From NCBI GenBank assembly GCA_017395635.1, contig JAFQOE010000015.1, positions 1 through 52,575 of the forward strand: a stretch of DNA of 52,575 nucleotides, written 5' to 3'. This document shows, in pieces, positions 28,019-35,879 of this stretch. The notes beneath the pieces are model-generated. The model did no database searches, had not been told where the DNA came from, and saw nothing but the letters and a program-made list of their open reading frames with translations. The position numbers were made by a program, and so were the translations under genes. The DNA comes from Lachnospiraceae bacterium. GTDB taxonomy: Bacteria > Bacillota > Clostridia > Lachnospirales > Lachnospiraceae. Each line of letters starts with the position of its first letter. Position 1 is the first letter of the stretch.

Positions 28019-28786
28019 GTGATAGAAGCAAGAGGATTAACGAAACAATTTATCCGTACTCAGAAAAAGGGAAAGAAAGAAGAATTCTATGCAGTAGACC
28101 ATGTAAGCTTTGAAGCAAAAGATGGTGAGATACTAGGCATTCTTGGACCAAATGGTGCGGGTAAAACAACACTACTTCGTATGTTGGGTTCTTTGATGGA
28201 ACCAACTGACGGTGCGGTTATGATTACGGATAAGAATGGTGAGCAGATTACCAAGAAGGAAGATTTGAAAATGCGAATCGGATATTTGTCCGAAAATACG
28301 AAACTTTATGGAAGATTTACTGTAAGGGAAATGTTGACAATCTTCGGAGAATTATATGGATATAACAAGGAAGAGATTGAGGAAAAGATTCAAGTTATAT
28401 CAGATTTGCTGCAGATGGATGAGTTTATTGAGAACAGGATTGATAAGTTATCTACCGGTCAGAAACAAAGAACTTCCATTGCAAGATGTCTGGTTCATAA
28501 TCCTGACATTTATATCTTTGATGAACCAACATTAGGATTGGATATTATCAGTTCGAAAGCCATTATTGACTTTATGAAACAGGAGAGAGAACGGGGTAAA
28601 ACGGTTCTTTATTCCACACATTATATGGAAGAAGCAGAGTTTATGTGCGATAGAATTGTGATGATTAACAAAGGAAAAATTATTGCATCCGGTACCCCGC
28701 AGGAATTACGAGAAGATACGAATACTAGTAATTTGCGTGACACATTTTTTGCTTATATAGAAGGAGGTGCAAAAGATGAATTATAG
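28019..28786 (+). CDS. ABC transporter ATP-binding protein (NatA-like)
   Basis: 255 residues. Walker A GPNGAGKTT (about 43-51), signature LSTGQKQR (about 144-151; Thr replaces the usual second Gly, common in this export group), Walker B IYIFDEPTLGLD and the H-loop in YSTHYMEEAE are all present. It overlaps the permease gene by 11 bases. GTG start at 28019 with AGGAGG upstream. It drives the permease fusion that follows. Confidence 0.92.
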   Translation: MIEARGLTKQFIRTQKKGKKEEFYAVDHVSFEAKDGEILGILGPNGAGKTTLLRMLGSLMEPTDGAVMITDKNGEQITKKEDLKMRIGYLSENTKLYGRFTVREMLTIFGELYGYNKEEIEEKIQVISDLLQMDEFIENRIDKLSTGQKQRTSIARCLVHNPDIYIFDEPTLGLDIISSKAIIDFMKQERERGKTVLYSTHYMEEAEFMCDRIVMINKGKIIASGTPQELREDTNTSNLRDTFFAYIEGGAKDEL

Positions 28787-30800
28787 ACAATTGGGCACAC
28801 TCTATAAGAAGGAAATCTTGGATGTTATTCGAGACAAGAAAACTATTTTGACAATGGTGGTTTTGCCAATTCTTTTGTATCCGTTGCTATTTTTAGTAAT
28901 TATGCAGGTTATGACGATGGTAATGGAAGAACAGGAAGCAAGTACCTATTATATTGCTTATGAGAATGTTTCAAAAGAACATAAGCAGGCATTGAATGAT
29001 TGGATTGCTGGAGAGGAAGATGAACTGGAATATATTCTGGAAGAAAAGGAATCCGATAATCCGCAGGAAGATTTGAAAAATGAGAATATTGATGCGTACA
29101 TAACTGTGGAAGAAAATCAGAACCAAATTGAGTATGTGATTCATTATATGTATGCAGATACCAATTCTAATACGGCAGCGGGAATGTTAGAGGAAGAAAT
29201 TGAAAGCTATTCCATTCATGTGGCTGAGGAAAACGTAAAAAAACAGGGAATGGACGTCAATAAAGTGTTATATCCGGTGGTTGCAACCATGGATGACCAA
29301 TCAAGCAATGAAAGTACACTTGGTAGCTTGTTTGGAGGATTTATTCCGTTTTTATTGGTTACAAGTATTGTAATGGGCTGTATTTATCCTGCGATTGATG
29401 CAACTGCGGGTGAGAAGGAAAGAGGAACGTTGGAAACACTGCTCACATTACCGGTTGGTAATATGGAACTGATTGCAAGTAAATTCCTATCGGTAGCAAC
29501 AATTGCTGTGTTCTCTGTCTTTATGAATGTTCTATCTATGGGCGGAGTAGTGATGTATCTGTATTCCACAATGACGGCGCTTTCAGATGGAGCGAATGAT
29601 TTGGATGTGGGCAGCTTTATTCCTGCGATTTTGATTACCGTATTTTGCGTGATTGCATTTGCATTATTTATCAGTGCGGTAACAATGATTATTTGTTCTT
29701 TTGCAAAAAGTTTCAAGGAAGCCAATAATTATGTGACACCTATTTCGTTAGTAGTGATGCTGATAAGTTATGTTGGTTTGATCCCGACTATCGAATTAAA
29801 TGAAACAATGGCATTGATGCCGGTGGCAAATATATGCTTATTGGTTAAGAATTTATTAGTGTTTAAGTATGATTTTACATTAATTTCGTTGGTGTTGATG
29901 AGTAATGTTGTTTACGCGTTTGTTTCTATTTGGATACTGGGTAAAATCTATAATAGCGAATCTATTTTATTTGGGGAGTCCTTTAGTGGTGTCAAGCTGT
30001 TTGAACTTAGAAAAAACATCAAAAAGGGAAGCATACCAAGTGTTCAGGAAAGTATTCTGATTATGGTGGTAGCATTGCTTTTGATGGTATATGTAGGAGG
30101 TATAGTATCCGTTTCAGTACCGCCGGCTATCAGCTTGATTGTACAGCAGATATTTATCGGAGTGTTGCCTATATTGGCTGCAATCTATATCAAAGCGGAC
30201 ATGAAAAAGGTATTCTCTTTGCGCTTGCCAGGGATAAAGAGTTTGTTTGGTGCAAGTATCCTGGGTGTTGGAGGAATTTGCTTAAATCTTGTAGTCAGCA
30301 GTTTGCTAAGTATGGCATTTCCGAGTGACTCTGAAGGGTTAAATGCGCAATATTTGCAGTTATTGGATGGTGTTCCCTTTGTTCAGGGATTGTTGCTGAT
30401 GGCGTTGCTACCGGCGGTCTGTGAGGAATTGATGTATCGTGGTTATATGTTCACAGCCTTTAAGAATAAAATGAGTATTCCTAAGGCGGTTGTGATTGTA
30501 TCATTATTATTCGGCATAAGTCATATGAGCATGATTAAGATTTTTCCGACCACATTGTTAGGCGCCGCATTGGCTTATATGATATATAAGTCCGGAAGTA
30601 TTGTGACATCTGCGTTGGTTCACTTTTTGAATAACGCATTGGCCGTGGTTACGTTGTACTATGGTGATAAGATTTCTTTCTTGAATGATGAAAGTTTAGG
30701 GGTTCCGGTGCTGGTAACGATGTTTGTGATAGCACTTATTGGTATTCCTGTTGGAGTGCTTTTGCTTCGCGGAAGCAAGAAAGGGATAGAGGAAGGTTGA
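28776..30800 (+). CDS. ABC exporter permease (NatB-like) fused to a CPBP protease domain
   Basis: 674 residues. Residues 1-400 are an ABC-2 type permease like NatB (first helix, a soluble acidic loop of about 150 residues, then five helices, with 'GEKERGTLETLLTLPV' at about 213-228 as the usual cytoplasmic motif). Residues about 420-670 form a second membrane unit with complete CPBP motifs: EELMYRG (about 552), 'FGISHMSMIKIFP' and 'HFLNNALA'. Transporter and protease are thus one chain, suggesting processing coupled to export or self-protection (inference). GAAGGAGG precedes ATG 28776. Confidence 0.88.
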   Translation: MNYRQLGTLYKKEILDVIRDKKTILTMVVLPILLYPLLFLVIMQVMTMVMEEQEASTYYIAYENVSKEHKQALNDWIAGEEDELEYILEEKESDNPQEDLKNENIDAYITVEENQNQIEYVIHYMYADTNSNTAAGMLEEEIESYSIHVAEENVKKQGMDVNKVLYPVVATMDDQSSNESTLGSLFGGFIPFLLVTSIVMGCIYPAIDATAGEKERGTLETLLTLPVGNMELIASKFLSVATIAVFSVFMNVLSMGGVVMYLYSTMTALSDGANDLDVGSFIPAILITVFCVIAFALFISAVTMIICSFAKSFKEANNYVTPISLVVMLISYVGLIPTIELNETMALMPVANICLLVKNLLVFKYDFTLISLVLMSNVVYAFVSIWILGKIYNSESILFGESFSGVKLFELRKNIKKGSIPSVQESILIMVVALLLMVYVGGIVSVSVPPAISLIVQQIFIGVLPILAAIYIKADMKKVFSLRLPGIKSLFGASILGVGGICLNLVVSSLLSMAFPSDSEGLNAQYLQLLDGVPFVQGLLLMALLPAVCEELMYRGYMFTAFKNKMSIPKAVVIVSLLFGISHMSMIKIFPTTLLGAALAYMIYKSGSIVTSALVHFLNNALAVVTLYYGDKISFLNDESLGVPVLVTMFVIALIGIPVGVLLLRGSKKGIEEG

Positions 30801-30809
30801 TTTTACACC

Positions 30810-30848
30810 AACTGCCGGATTCTTTCGAGGTCCGGCAGTTATTTTTTT
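30810..30848 (+). terminator. terminator of the CPBP/ABC operon
   Basis: AACTGCCGG and CCGGCAGTT pair around a 13-base loop and run into ATTTTTTT. Confidence 0.9.
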
Positions 30849-30865
30849 GATATAGGAAATTCCTC
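30847..30865. repeat. dispersed intergenic repeat, copy 5 (5' tip only)
   Basis: GATATAGGAAATTCCTC is identical to the left end of copies 1 and 4 and then breaks off into unrelated sequence, directly after the terminator T tract. Confidence 0.6.
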
Positions 30866-30870
30866 AAAAA

Positions 30871-31419
30871 TTATTTCGCTTTCTTATTTTTCACTTTCCA
30901 ATACTGATATGCAAACTTAACAAATAATGATAAATACAATATAAACAACACTACAAACACCATAAATAAAGCATATCCCATTTCGCTAATATTATGACTT
31001 TGCATAAACAACTGTGGCATAATGCAGCAACAGAAAACTACAACTAATGGTAACATTCTACCTTTGTAGACTCTTTCTATCATCTCTATTTTTGATTCAT
31101 CATCACAGAATATTCCTTCGTTTTCGACCATCTCATTTGCTGGCTTTCTAAAATAAGCATATCCCATCATATCTGTTACATATTCCCAACCGCAATCACG
31201 GAACATCTGAATATATTCACTGATGTGATTCATTCCTTCTTGATTATAATCTAATTGGTAAATGACATCTTCTGGTTCACACTGTTCAAATTTATAAAAT
31301 CCTGGTGGTGTAGCCTTAATTAACTTCCATCCGTTTTTGTGCTGTTCTCTCAACCACTTTTCTTCCTTTTCCCATTCCGGAATTGTAAACCATCCAAACT
31401 TTGTTTTCTGTTTCGCCAT
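30871..31419 (-). CDS. DUF2812 domain membrane protein
   Basis: 182 residues. The N-terminal half is a DUF2812 domain ('EKEEKWLREQHKNGWKLIKA', 'CGWEYVTDMMGYAYFRKP'); two hydrophobic helices follow (about 122-142 and 148-170). DUF2812 proteins are usually encoded beside PadR regulators, as here, where the stop of padR and this start are two bases apart. The function is unknown; sensing of envelope stress or drugs at the membrane is a guess from the pairing. Confidence 0.8.
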   Translation of the reverse strand: MAKQKTKFGWFTIPEWEKEEKWLREQHKNGWKLIKATPPGFYKFEQCEPEDVIYQLDYNQEGMNHISEYIQMFRDCGWEYVTDMMGYAYFRKPANEMVENEGIFCDDESKIEMIERVYKGRMLPLVVVFCCCIMPQLFMQSHNISEMGYALFMVFVVLFILYLSLFVKFAYQYWKVKNKKAK

Positions 31420-31421
31420 AA

Positions 31422-31733
31422 CTATGCCTCCTGTAATGTCTGGTACAAACGCTTAATTCTTTTCTTTTCCAGCTCTAACACATCTGTACCTAACTTTGTA
31501 ATAACATAAATTTTTCTTTTGTCTTCTTCTTTGACGAATTTGATAATTCCGTCTTTCTCCATTTTTGACAGACTCCCGTACATAGTCCCTGGGCTTAATC
31601 GTATTTCCCCTTGTGTCAGTTCTTCAACTTTTTGCACGATACTGTAGCCATGCATTTCTTCTTGAAGACACAACAATATGTAAAATCCTGTTTCTGTCAT
31701 AGGAACATATACTTTTTTAATATGAGCATCCAT
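31422..31733 (-). CDS. PadR family transcriptional repressor
   Basis: 103 residues, the short PadR-s2 type. The winged helix is clear: 'ETGFYILLCLQEEMHGYSIV', then 'RLSPGTMYGSLSKMEKDGIIK' for the recognition helix and wing, then a single dimerisation helix. It probably represses its own two-gene operon; paired operator-like repeats overlap the promoter at 31773-31822. AAAGAGG stands before the start. Confidence 0.9.
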   Translation of the reverse strand: MDAHIKKVYVPMTETGFYILLCLQEEMHGYSIVQKVEELTQGEIRLSPGTMYGSLSKMEKDGIIKFVKEEDKRKIYVITKLGTDVLELEKKRIKRLYQTLQEA

Positions 31734-31772
31734 TTTGATACCTCTTTCTTAAAACACTATCTCACTACGATA

Positions 31773-31822
31773 TATCGCACTTCGATGTAAATGAGTGTAT
31801 CGCAGTACGATGTATTTGTCAA
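31773..31822 (-). promoter_or_regulatory. padR promoter with operator-like direct repeats
   Basis: On the minus strand TTGACA (31817-31822), 17 bases, TACACT (31794-31799). A repeated motif TATCGCA-N3-CGATGTA occurs at 31773-31789 and again at 31798-31814 with a 25-base period; one copy fills the promoter spacer and the other lies near the expected transcription start. This is the layout expected for autorepression by PadR. Confidence 0.6.
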
Positions 31823-31967
31823 CAACTTTCTTAATGCTACTATCTCTTTATATTTTTTCATGGTCTGGTTATTATTTTTTTTACAAAAAAAGAAGCTGGT
31901 ACCAATTACTTAATGCGACAGTCCCTTTTTCAATAGAAATTTCGTTGAAATTATTCTATAAAGCAAA

Positions 31968-32065
31968 AAACAATCCGCGAAGGTCGCAAGGATGTACAGT
32001 TATTAGAAAAGAAATACATCCCGTAGCCAACGCTCATGCGCAAAGAGTTTGCGTGCAAATGTTGT
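31968..32065. repeat. dispersed intergenic repeat, copy 6 (degenerate)
   Basis: It aligns over its length with copies 2 and 4 from the TCCGC module to the AGAGTTTGC hairpin, but with many substitutions (for example GAAAAGAAATACATCCC for GAAAAGAAATATGTCCT), which destroy most of the pairing. An open frame through it (31795-32094) is not a gene. Confidence 0.6.
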
Positions 32066-32152
32066 GTGTATATATTTACGAATTCATGTGTTGAATGATT
32101 GATTTTTTGTATTAGTAGGAGTAATATGGAATATAACGAAAGAAGGGATTAC

Positions 32153-33688
32153 ATGAGAGAAAATATAGATGTAAAGCAAATCAAAAAAATATACATATAT
32201 ATTGTTTTAGTGATGGGAAGCATAATGTTGCTTTTTGGAAATAGAGTAAATGCAGAGGGAATTTTACAACTTCAAGCGATGGTATCGGATTATCAAAACG
32301 TGCTTTTGCAGTGGGAATCCGATAGTGTGAATAACACATTTCAGATTCAAAGATGTGATAGTGGAGCGGATGCCTATACGATATTGGCAACCCTTTCCGG
32401 TCAGGAAGGAAGCATCAAATGTCATGATTACAATGTGAAAATAGGCCAGAACTATACATACAGAGTTGTACAGGTGTTAGGAGAAGAGGTGCTGAGAGAA
32501 AGCGAAGCGGTTACTTTAAGAGTGACATTAGCAACACCCACAAAGGTAAAGACAAAGATAATAAAGGATTCCAGAATCCAAGTTTCGTGGAAGAAGGTTA
32601 ATCGGGCAACAAGCTATACGGTGTATAGAAGTAATCGGTCAAACAAAGGTTACACGAAGCTTACGACAGTGAAAAAGAATAGTTATACAGATTATGATGT
32701 GGAGAAGGGAAAGTCTTATTATTACAAAATTGAGGCGAACTATCACAAAAAGAAAGATTACACCAGTGCAAAAAGTGAGATGGCCGATGCACATATGAAA
32801 CCGGCAATGCCGGAGGTGATTGGAAGTTATGCCAAAAAGAAAATAAAATTAACATGGAATAAGATAAAAGGTGCAGATGTATATTATATCTACAAAAAGA
32901 ACTCGAAAGGTCAATACAAAAAGGTAAAAGAGACAAAGAAGTTACATTATATTGATAGCAAGGTGAAAAAAGATAAGAAGTATAGCTATCAGGTGGTAGC
33001 TGTTTGCAAAGCAGATGGCAAATTGATAAAAGGAAAAGCAAGTGCATCCTGCGAAGTGTTGGCTGCGGATATAGACCCAAAGAAGAAAATGGTTGCCCTG
33101 ACTTATGATGATGGACCCGGCAGATATACGGAAGACATTCTAAAGTGTTTGAAGAACAATCAGGCAAAGGCAACATTTTATGTGATTGGTTGCAATGTTA
33201 ATTCTTATAAGGATGCTTTGATCGAAGCGGATAAAATGGGGTGTGAGATTGGAAACCATACCTATAATCATCCGGATTTGACACGGCAGACGGATGAAAG
33301 CATTAAGAAAGAGCTGGATGATACGGATGCGAAAATCAAGAAACTGATCGGTCATAATGCTGTAACTATGAGACCACCGGGAGGAACTCTTGATGATAGG
33401 GTAGAATCCATTATTCAAAAGCCGATTATTCTATGGTCCGTTGATACAAGAGACTGGGAACATCGTGACAGTGGTCGTACGGTTAGCATTGTGATGAATA
33501 ACGTTCGGGATGGTGATATTATCCTGATGCACGATATTTATGGACCGACGAGAGATGCAAGTCTTGTTTTGATTCCTCAATTGCGCAGAGCAGGTTACCA
33601 ATTAGTAACGGTTAGTGAATTAGCACAGTATAGGGGTTATACTTTGGAAAAAGGTAAGGTATACAGAAATTTCAGAAAGAAAAGATAG
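32153..33688 (+). CDS. secreted polysaccharide deacetylase (CE4) with Fn3-like repeats
   Basis: 511 residues. A signal peptide or anchor helix ends near VNAEG. Two or three Fn3-like units follow (about 25-310, with recurring 'KVSWKKVNRATSYTVYRS' type strands). The NodB domain spans about 310-500, with TYDDGP (catalytic and metal Asp), HTYNHPDL (metal histidines), RPPGG, WSVDTRDWEHR and LMHD, all five CE4 motifs intact. It should deacetylate N-acetylglucosamine or peptidoglycan at the surface. The start is 32153 (AAGGG five bases before); ATG 32126 with a closer AGGAG is the alternative. Confidence 0.9.
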   Translation: MRENIDVKQIKKIYIYIVLVMGSIMLLFGNRVNAEGILQLQAMVSDYQNVLLQWESDSVNNTFQIQRCDSGADAYTILATLSGQEGSIKCHDYNVKIGQNYTYRVVQVLGEEVLRESEAVTLRVTLATPTKVKTKIIKDSRIQVSWKKVNRATSYTVYRSNRSNKGYTKLTTVKKNSYTDYDVEKGKSYYYKIEANYHKKKDYTSAKSEMADAHMKPAMPEVIGSYAKKKIKLTWNKIKGADVYYIYKKNSKGQYKKVKETKKLHYIDSKVKKDKKYSYQVVAVCKADGKLIKGKASASCEVLAADIDPKKKMVALTYDDGPGRYTEDILKCLKNNQAKATFYVIGCNVNSYKDALIEADKMGCEIGNHTYNHPDLTRQTDESIKKELDDTDAKIKKLIGHNAVTMRPPGGTLDDRVESIIQKPIILWSVDTRDWEHRDSGRTVSIVMNNVRDGDIILMHDIYGPTRDASLVLIPQLRRAGYQLVTVSELAQYRGYTLEKGKVYRNFRKKR

Positions 33689-33720
33689 ATTCTGATACCA
33701 ATAATTGTACATAAATAAAA

Positions 33721-33768
33721 GGCTCTTGCTTAGTAAACTATTACTAGACAAGGGTCTATTATTTTGTT
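33721..33768 (+). terminator. terminator after the deacetylase gene
   Basis: CTTG-C-TTAGTAA pairs with TTACTAG-A-CAAG across ACTA; the tail is TATTATTTTGTT. Confidence 0.65.
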
Positions 33769-33849
33769 AAGATATACTTGTTGAAAATGCGGAGCGACGA
33801 AGTGTTTCGCAAATACCTAGATAAATGCTATAAGAAAGAGGAAATATAT

Positions 33850-34416
33850 ATGGCAGAAGATAGAAGGGTTCGTAAAACAAAGAAAGCTATACATGATGTG
33901 TTTTGTGAAATGGCGAAAGAAAAGAAATTGAATGAAATCACAATTAAAGAGCTTTGCGTTCAGGCAGATATTAATAAGAGTACATTTTATTTGCATTATA
34001 GAGATATTTATGATTTGGCAAGTACGATTCAGACTGCGTTAGTGAATGATATATGTGAAATTATTAATGAATATTCTTATGATGTGATTATTGCCAAAGC
34101 ACCGGAAATATGGAAAAGAGTTGCTGAACGATATTTCAAAGATGCAAATGATGTGGGAATGTTGATACAACGTCCGGGAATGAGTATGTTGAGTCAGGAA
34201 CTACAACGTGCTGCGATTGATACAATTATGAATAAGTTTGTAGCGGCAGGTATGAAGAAGGATTCGGATGATTATTTTCATCATCATTTATATGTAACAT
34301 TTATTATTAATGGTTATATTGGGGTTTTGAAAGAGTTTAACGTCTCAGAAATGAAAGGTGCTATGGATGAAGTATCTAAGCGTTTGAGTACAGGTTTTGT
34401 CGTGGAGATTCATTAA
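33850..34416 (+). CDS. TetR family transcriptional regulator
   Basis: 188 residues. The N-terminal HTH reads 'EITIKELCVQADINKSTFYLHYRDI', typical of the TetR group that includes DhaS-like regulators. The C-terminal ligand domain is helical with no clear ligand clue. AGAGGA is seven bases before ATG 33850. A lipase gene follows after 12 bases, so the regulator probably controls that operon. Confidence 0.88.
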   Translation: MAEDRRVRKTKKAIHDVFCEMAKEKKLNEITIKELCVQADINKSTFYLHYRDIYDLASTIQTALVNDICEIINEYSYDVIIAKAPEIWKRVAERYFKDANDVGMLIQRPGMSMLSQELQRAAIDTIMNKFVAAGMKKDSDDYFHHHLYVTFIINGYIGVLKEFNVSEMKGAMDEVSKRLSTGFVVEIH

Positions 34417-34428
34417 TAAGGAGTATAA

Positions 34429-35370
34429 GTGAACGTGAAGGTTAGAGAATTTTCTTTTGAGTCGAAGTTTGATGCGGTTCCGATTAGTGGTATTTGTATG
34501 ATACCGGAGCATCCAATTGGAATTCTTCAGATGGTGCATGGTATGTGTGAACATAAGAATCGTTATTTGACATTTATGCAGAATATGGCAGAGAGGGGAT
34601 ATATTACCTTGATGCATGATAATAGAGGGCATGGAGAGAGTGTTAAGTCAAGAGAAGATATTGGCTATTGTTACGATTCTTTGGAAGTAGGGATGGTTGG
34701 AGATATCTATAAGATATCACAGCAGATAAAAAAGGAATATCCGGGTTTGCCACTCATACTATATGGACATAGTATGGGTTCATTAGCGGCGAGAGTGTAT
34801 CTTAGAAATCATGATGATATGATAGATGGACTTATTTTGGCAGGTAGTCCATCCTATAATAATCTGGTTCCGATGGCATTGTGGTTTGTTAAATTGTTAA
34901 AAAAACGTCATGGAGAACGTTATCGCTCATCATTAGTGCAGACAATGGCAATAGGAAGTTTTCAAAAACGATTTAAGAGTGAGAATCGGAAGCATGCCTG
35001 GTTGTCTTCAAAGGATTCGGTATTGAGAGAGTTCGAGAGGGATGAATTATGTAACTTTACTTATACCTTGAATGGGTTTGAAACGTTGCTGAATCTGGAA
35101 TATATAACATATCGTGCAATTGGATATCAAATGAATAATACAGAATTGCCAATTTTGTTTGTTTCGGGAATGGAAGATCCTTGTTATATAAATGACCAAA
35201 AGTGGAGCCAAACAATCGATAGGATGAAAGCTCTTGGATATCGGAATGTTAGGGAAATTCGTTATGACGGAATGCGTCATGAAGTACATAATGAGGAAGA
35301 GAATGATAGGCTGTTTGAGGATATGGATTGCTTTTGTAAAGAGGTGATTTGCAGAGTCAAAATGCTGTAA
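34429..35370 (+). CDS. alpha/beta hydrolase, monoacylglycerol-lipase-like (serine aminopeptidase S33 family)
   Basis: 313 residues. The nucleophile elbow is YGHSMGS (Ser about 109), the oxyanion region 'QMVHGMCEHKNRY' lies near residue 29, and the acid and base are in GMEDPCY (Asp about 248) and MRHEVHNE (His about 281). It should hydrolyse lysophospholipid or monoacylglycerol esters in the cytoplasm. GTG start at 34429, five bases after AAGGAG; cotranscribed with the TetR gene. Confidence 0.88.
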   Translation: MNVKVREFSFESKFDAVPISGICMIPEHPIGILQMVHGMCEHKNRYLTFMQNMAERGYITLMHDNRGHGESVKSREDIGYCYDSLEVGMVGDIYKISQQIKKEYPGLPLILYGHSMGSLAARVYLRNHDDMIDGLILAGSPSYNNLVPMALWFVKLLKKRHGERYRSSLVQTMAIGSFQKRFKSENRKHAWLSSKDSVLREFERDELCNFTYTLNGFETLLNLEYITYRAIGYQMNNTELPILFVSGMEDPCYINDQKWSQTIDRMKALGYRNVREIRYDGMRHEVHNEEENDRLFEDMDCFCKEVICRVKML

Positions 35371-35387
35371 AAAAGAGTCGATTTATG

Positions 35388-35416
35388 TTGCAAATAATAT
35401 TGATTTAAGCTATAAT
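35388..35416 (+). promoter_or_regulatory. promoter of the YjfB-like gene
   Basis: TTGCAA, 17 bases, TATAAT, 43 bases before the start codon. Confidence 0.6.
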
Positions 35417-35459
35417 AGATTTAGTTTAAAACTATGATTTATTTGAGGAGAAGTGGTCG

Positions 35460-35645
35460 ATGGAGATTAATGGAATGGGGATGTCATCTACTGTTTTGGC
35501 GAATTCAAGTACGCAATCAGCAGTAGGTTTGAGGATGTTAAACAAAGCATTGGACACAGACCAATTGAATGGTGATTTGATGACACAGATGTTAGAACGT
35601 TCTGTGAATCCGATGGTTGGTCAGAATATCGATATAAGATTGTAG
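35460..35645 (+). CDS. YjfB family putative motility protein
   Basis: 61 residues, the full size of this family. The chain has an N-terminal SSTVLANSSTQSAVGLRML segment and ends in VNPMVGQNIDIRL, the family pattern. YjfB proteins are small, often under motility sigma control, and of unknown mechanism. GAGGAG lies nine bases before the ATG. It has its own promoter and terminator. No flagellar genes are in this window. Confidence 0.75.
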   Translation: MEINGMGMSSTVLANSSTQSAVGLRMLNKALDTDQLNGDLMTQMLERSVNPMVGQNIDIRL

Positions 35646-35653
35646 TAATAAAG

Positions 35654-35684
35654 GCGCATCAGGGTGATGTGCTTTTATTTTTTT
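35654..35684 (+). terminator. terminator of the YjfB-like gene
   Basis: GCGCATCA-GGG-TGATGTGC followed by TTTTATTTTTTT. Confidence 0.92.
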
Positions 35685-35716
35685 ATGTTATAGAGGAAAT
35701 AATAAGAGTTCATTTG

Positions 35717-35745
35717 TTGACAAGGAAAATAGGCTTTGATATAAT
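35717..35745 (+). promoter_or_regulatory. strong sigma-A promoter of the NlpC/P60 gene
   Basis: TTGACA, 17 bases, TATAAT, both consensus. The leader is about 128 bases and contains hairpins CTTTGAGT/ACTCAAAG and GTAACC-GGAAT-GGTTAC. No known riboswitch signature was recognised in it. Confidence 0.85.
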
Positions 35746-35879
35746 TTTATTAACTTTGAGTATTTGTAAGACAAAACTCAAAGAGTCGTATAATGAAAGT
35801 CAGAATATGTATGAATAGATGTAGTGTAACCGGAATGGTTACGGCAGTTGTCTTGTAATTATGAATAGGAGGATGTAAC

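Noticed and set aside
31795..32094. 99-codon plus-strand frame
   Set aside because: It starts inside the padR promoter and its second half is the degenerate repeat; no ribosome site.
35746..35879. ydaO-type c-di-AMP riboswitch
   Set aside because: Gene context would fit, but the conserved core segments are not recognisable.
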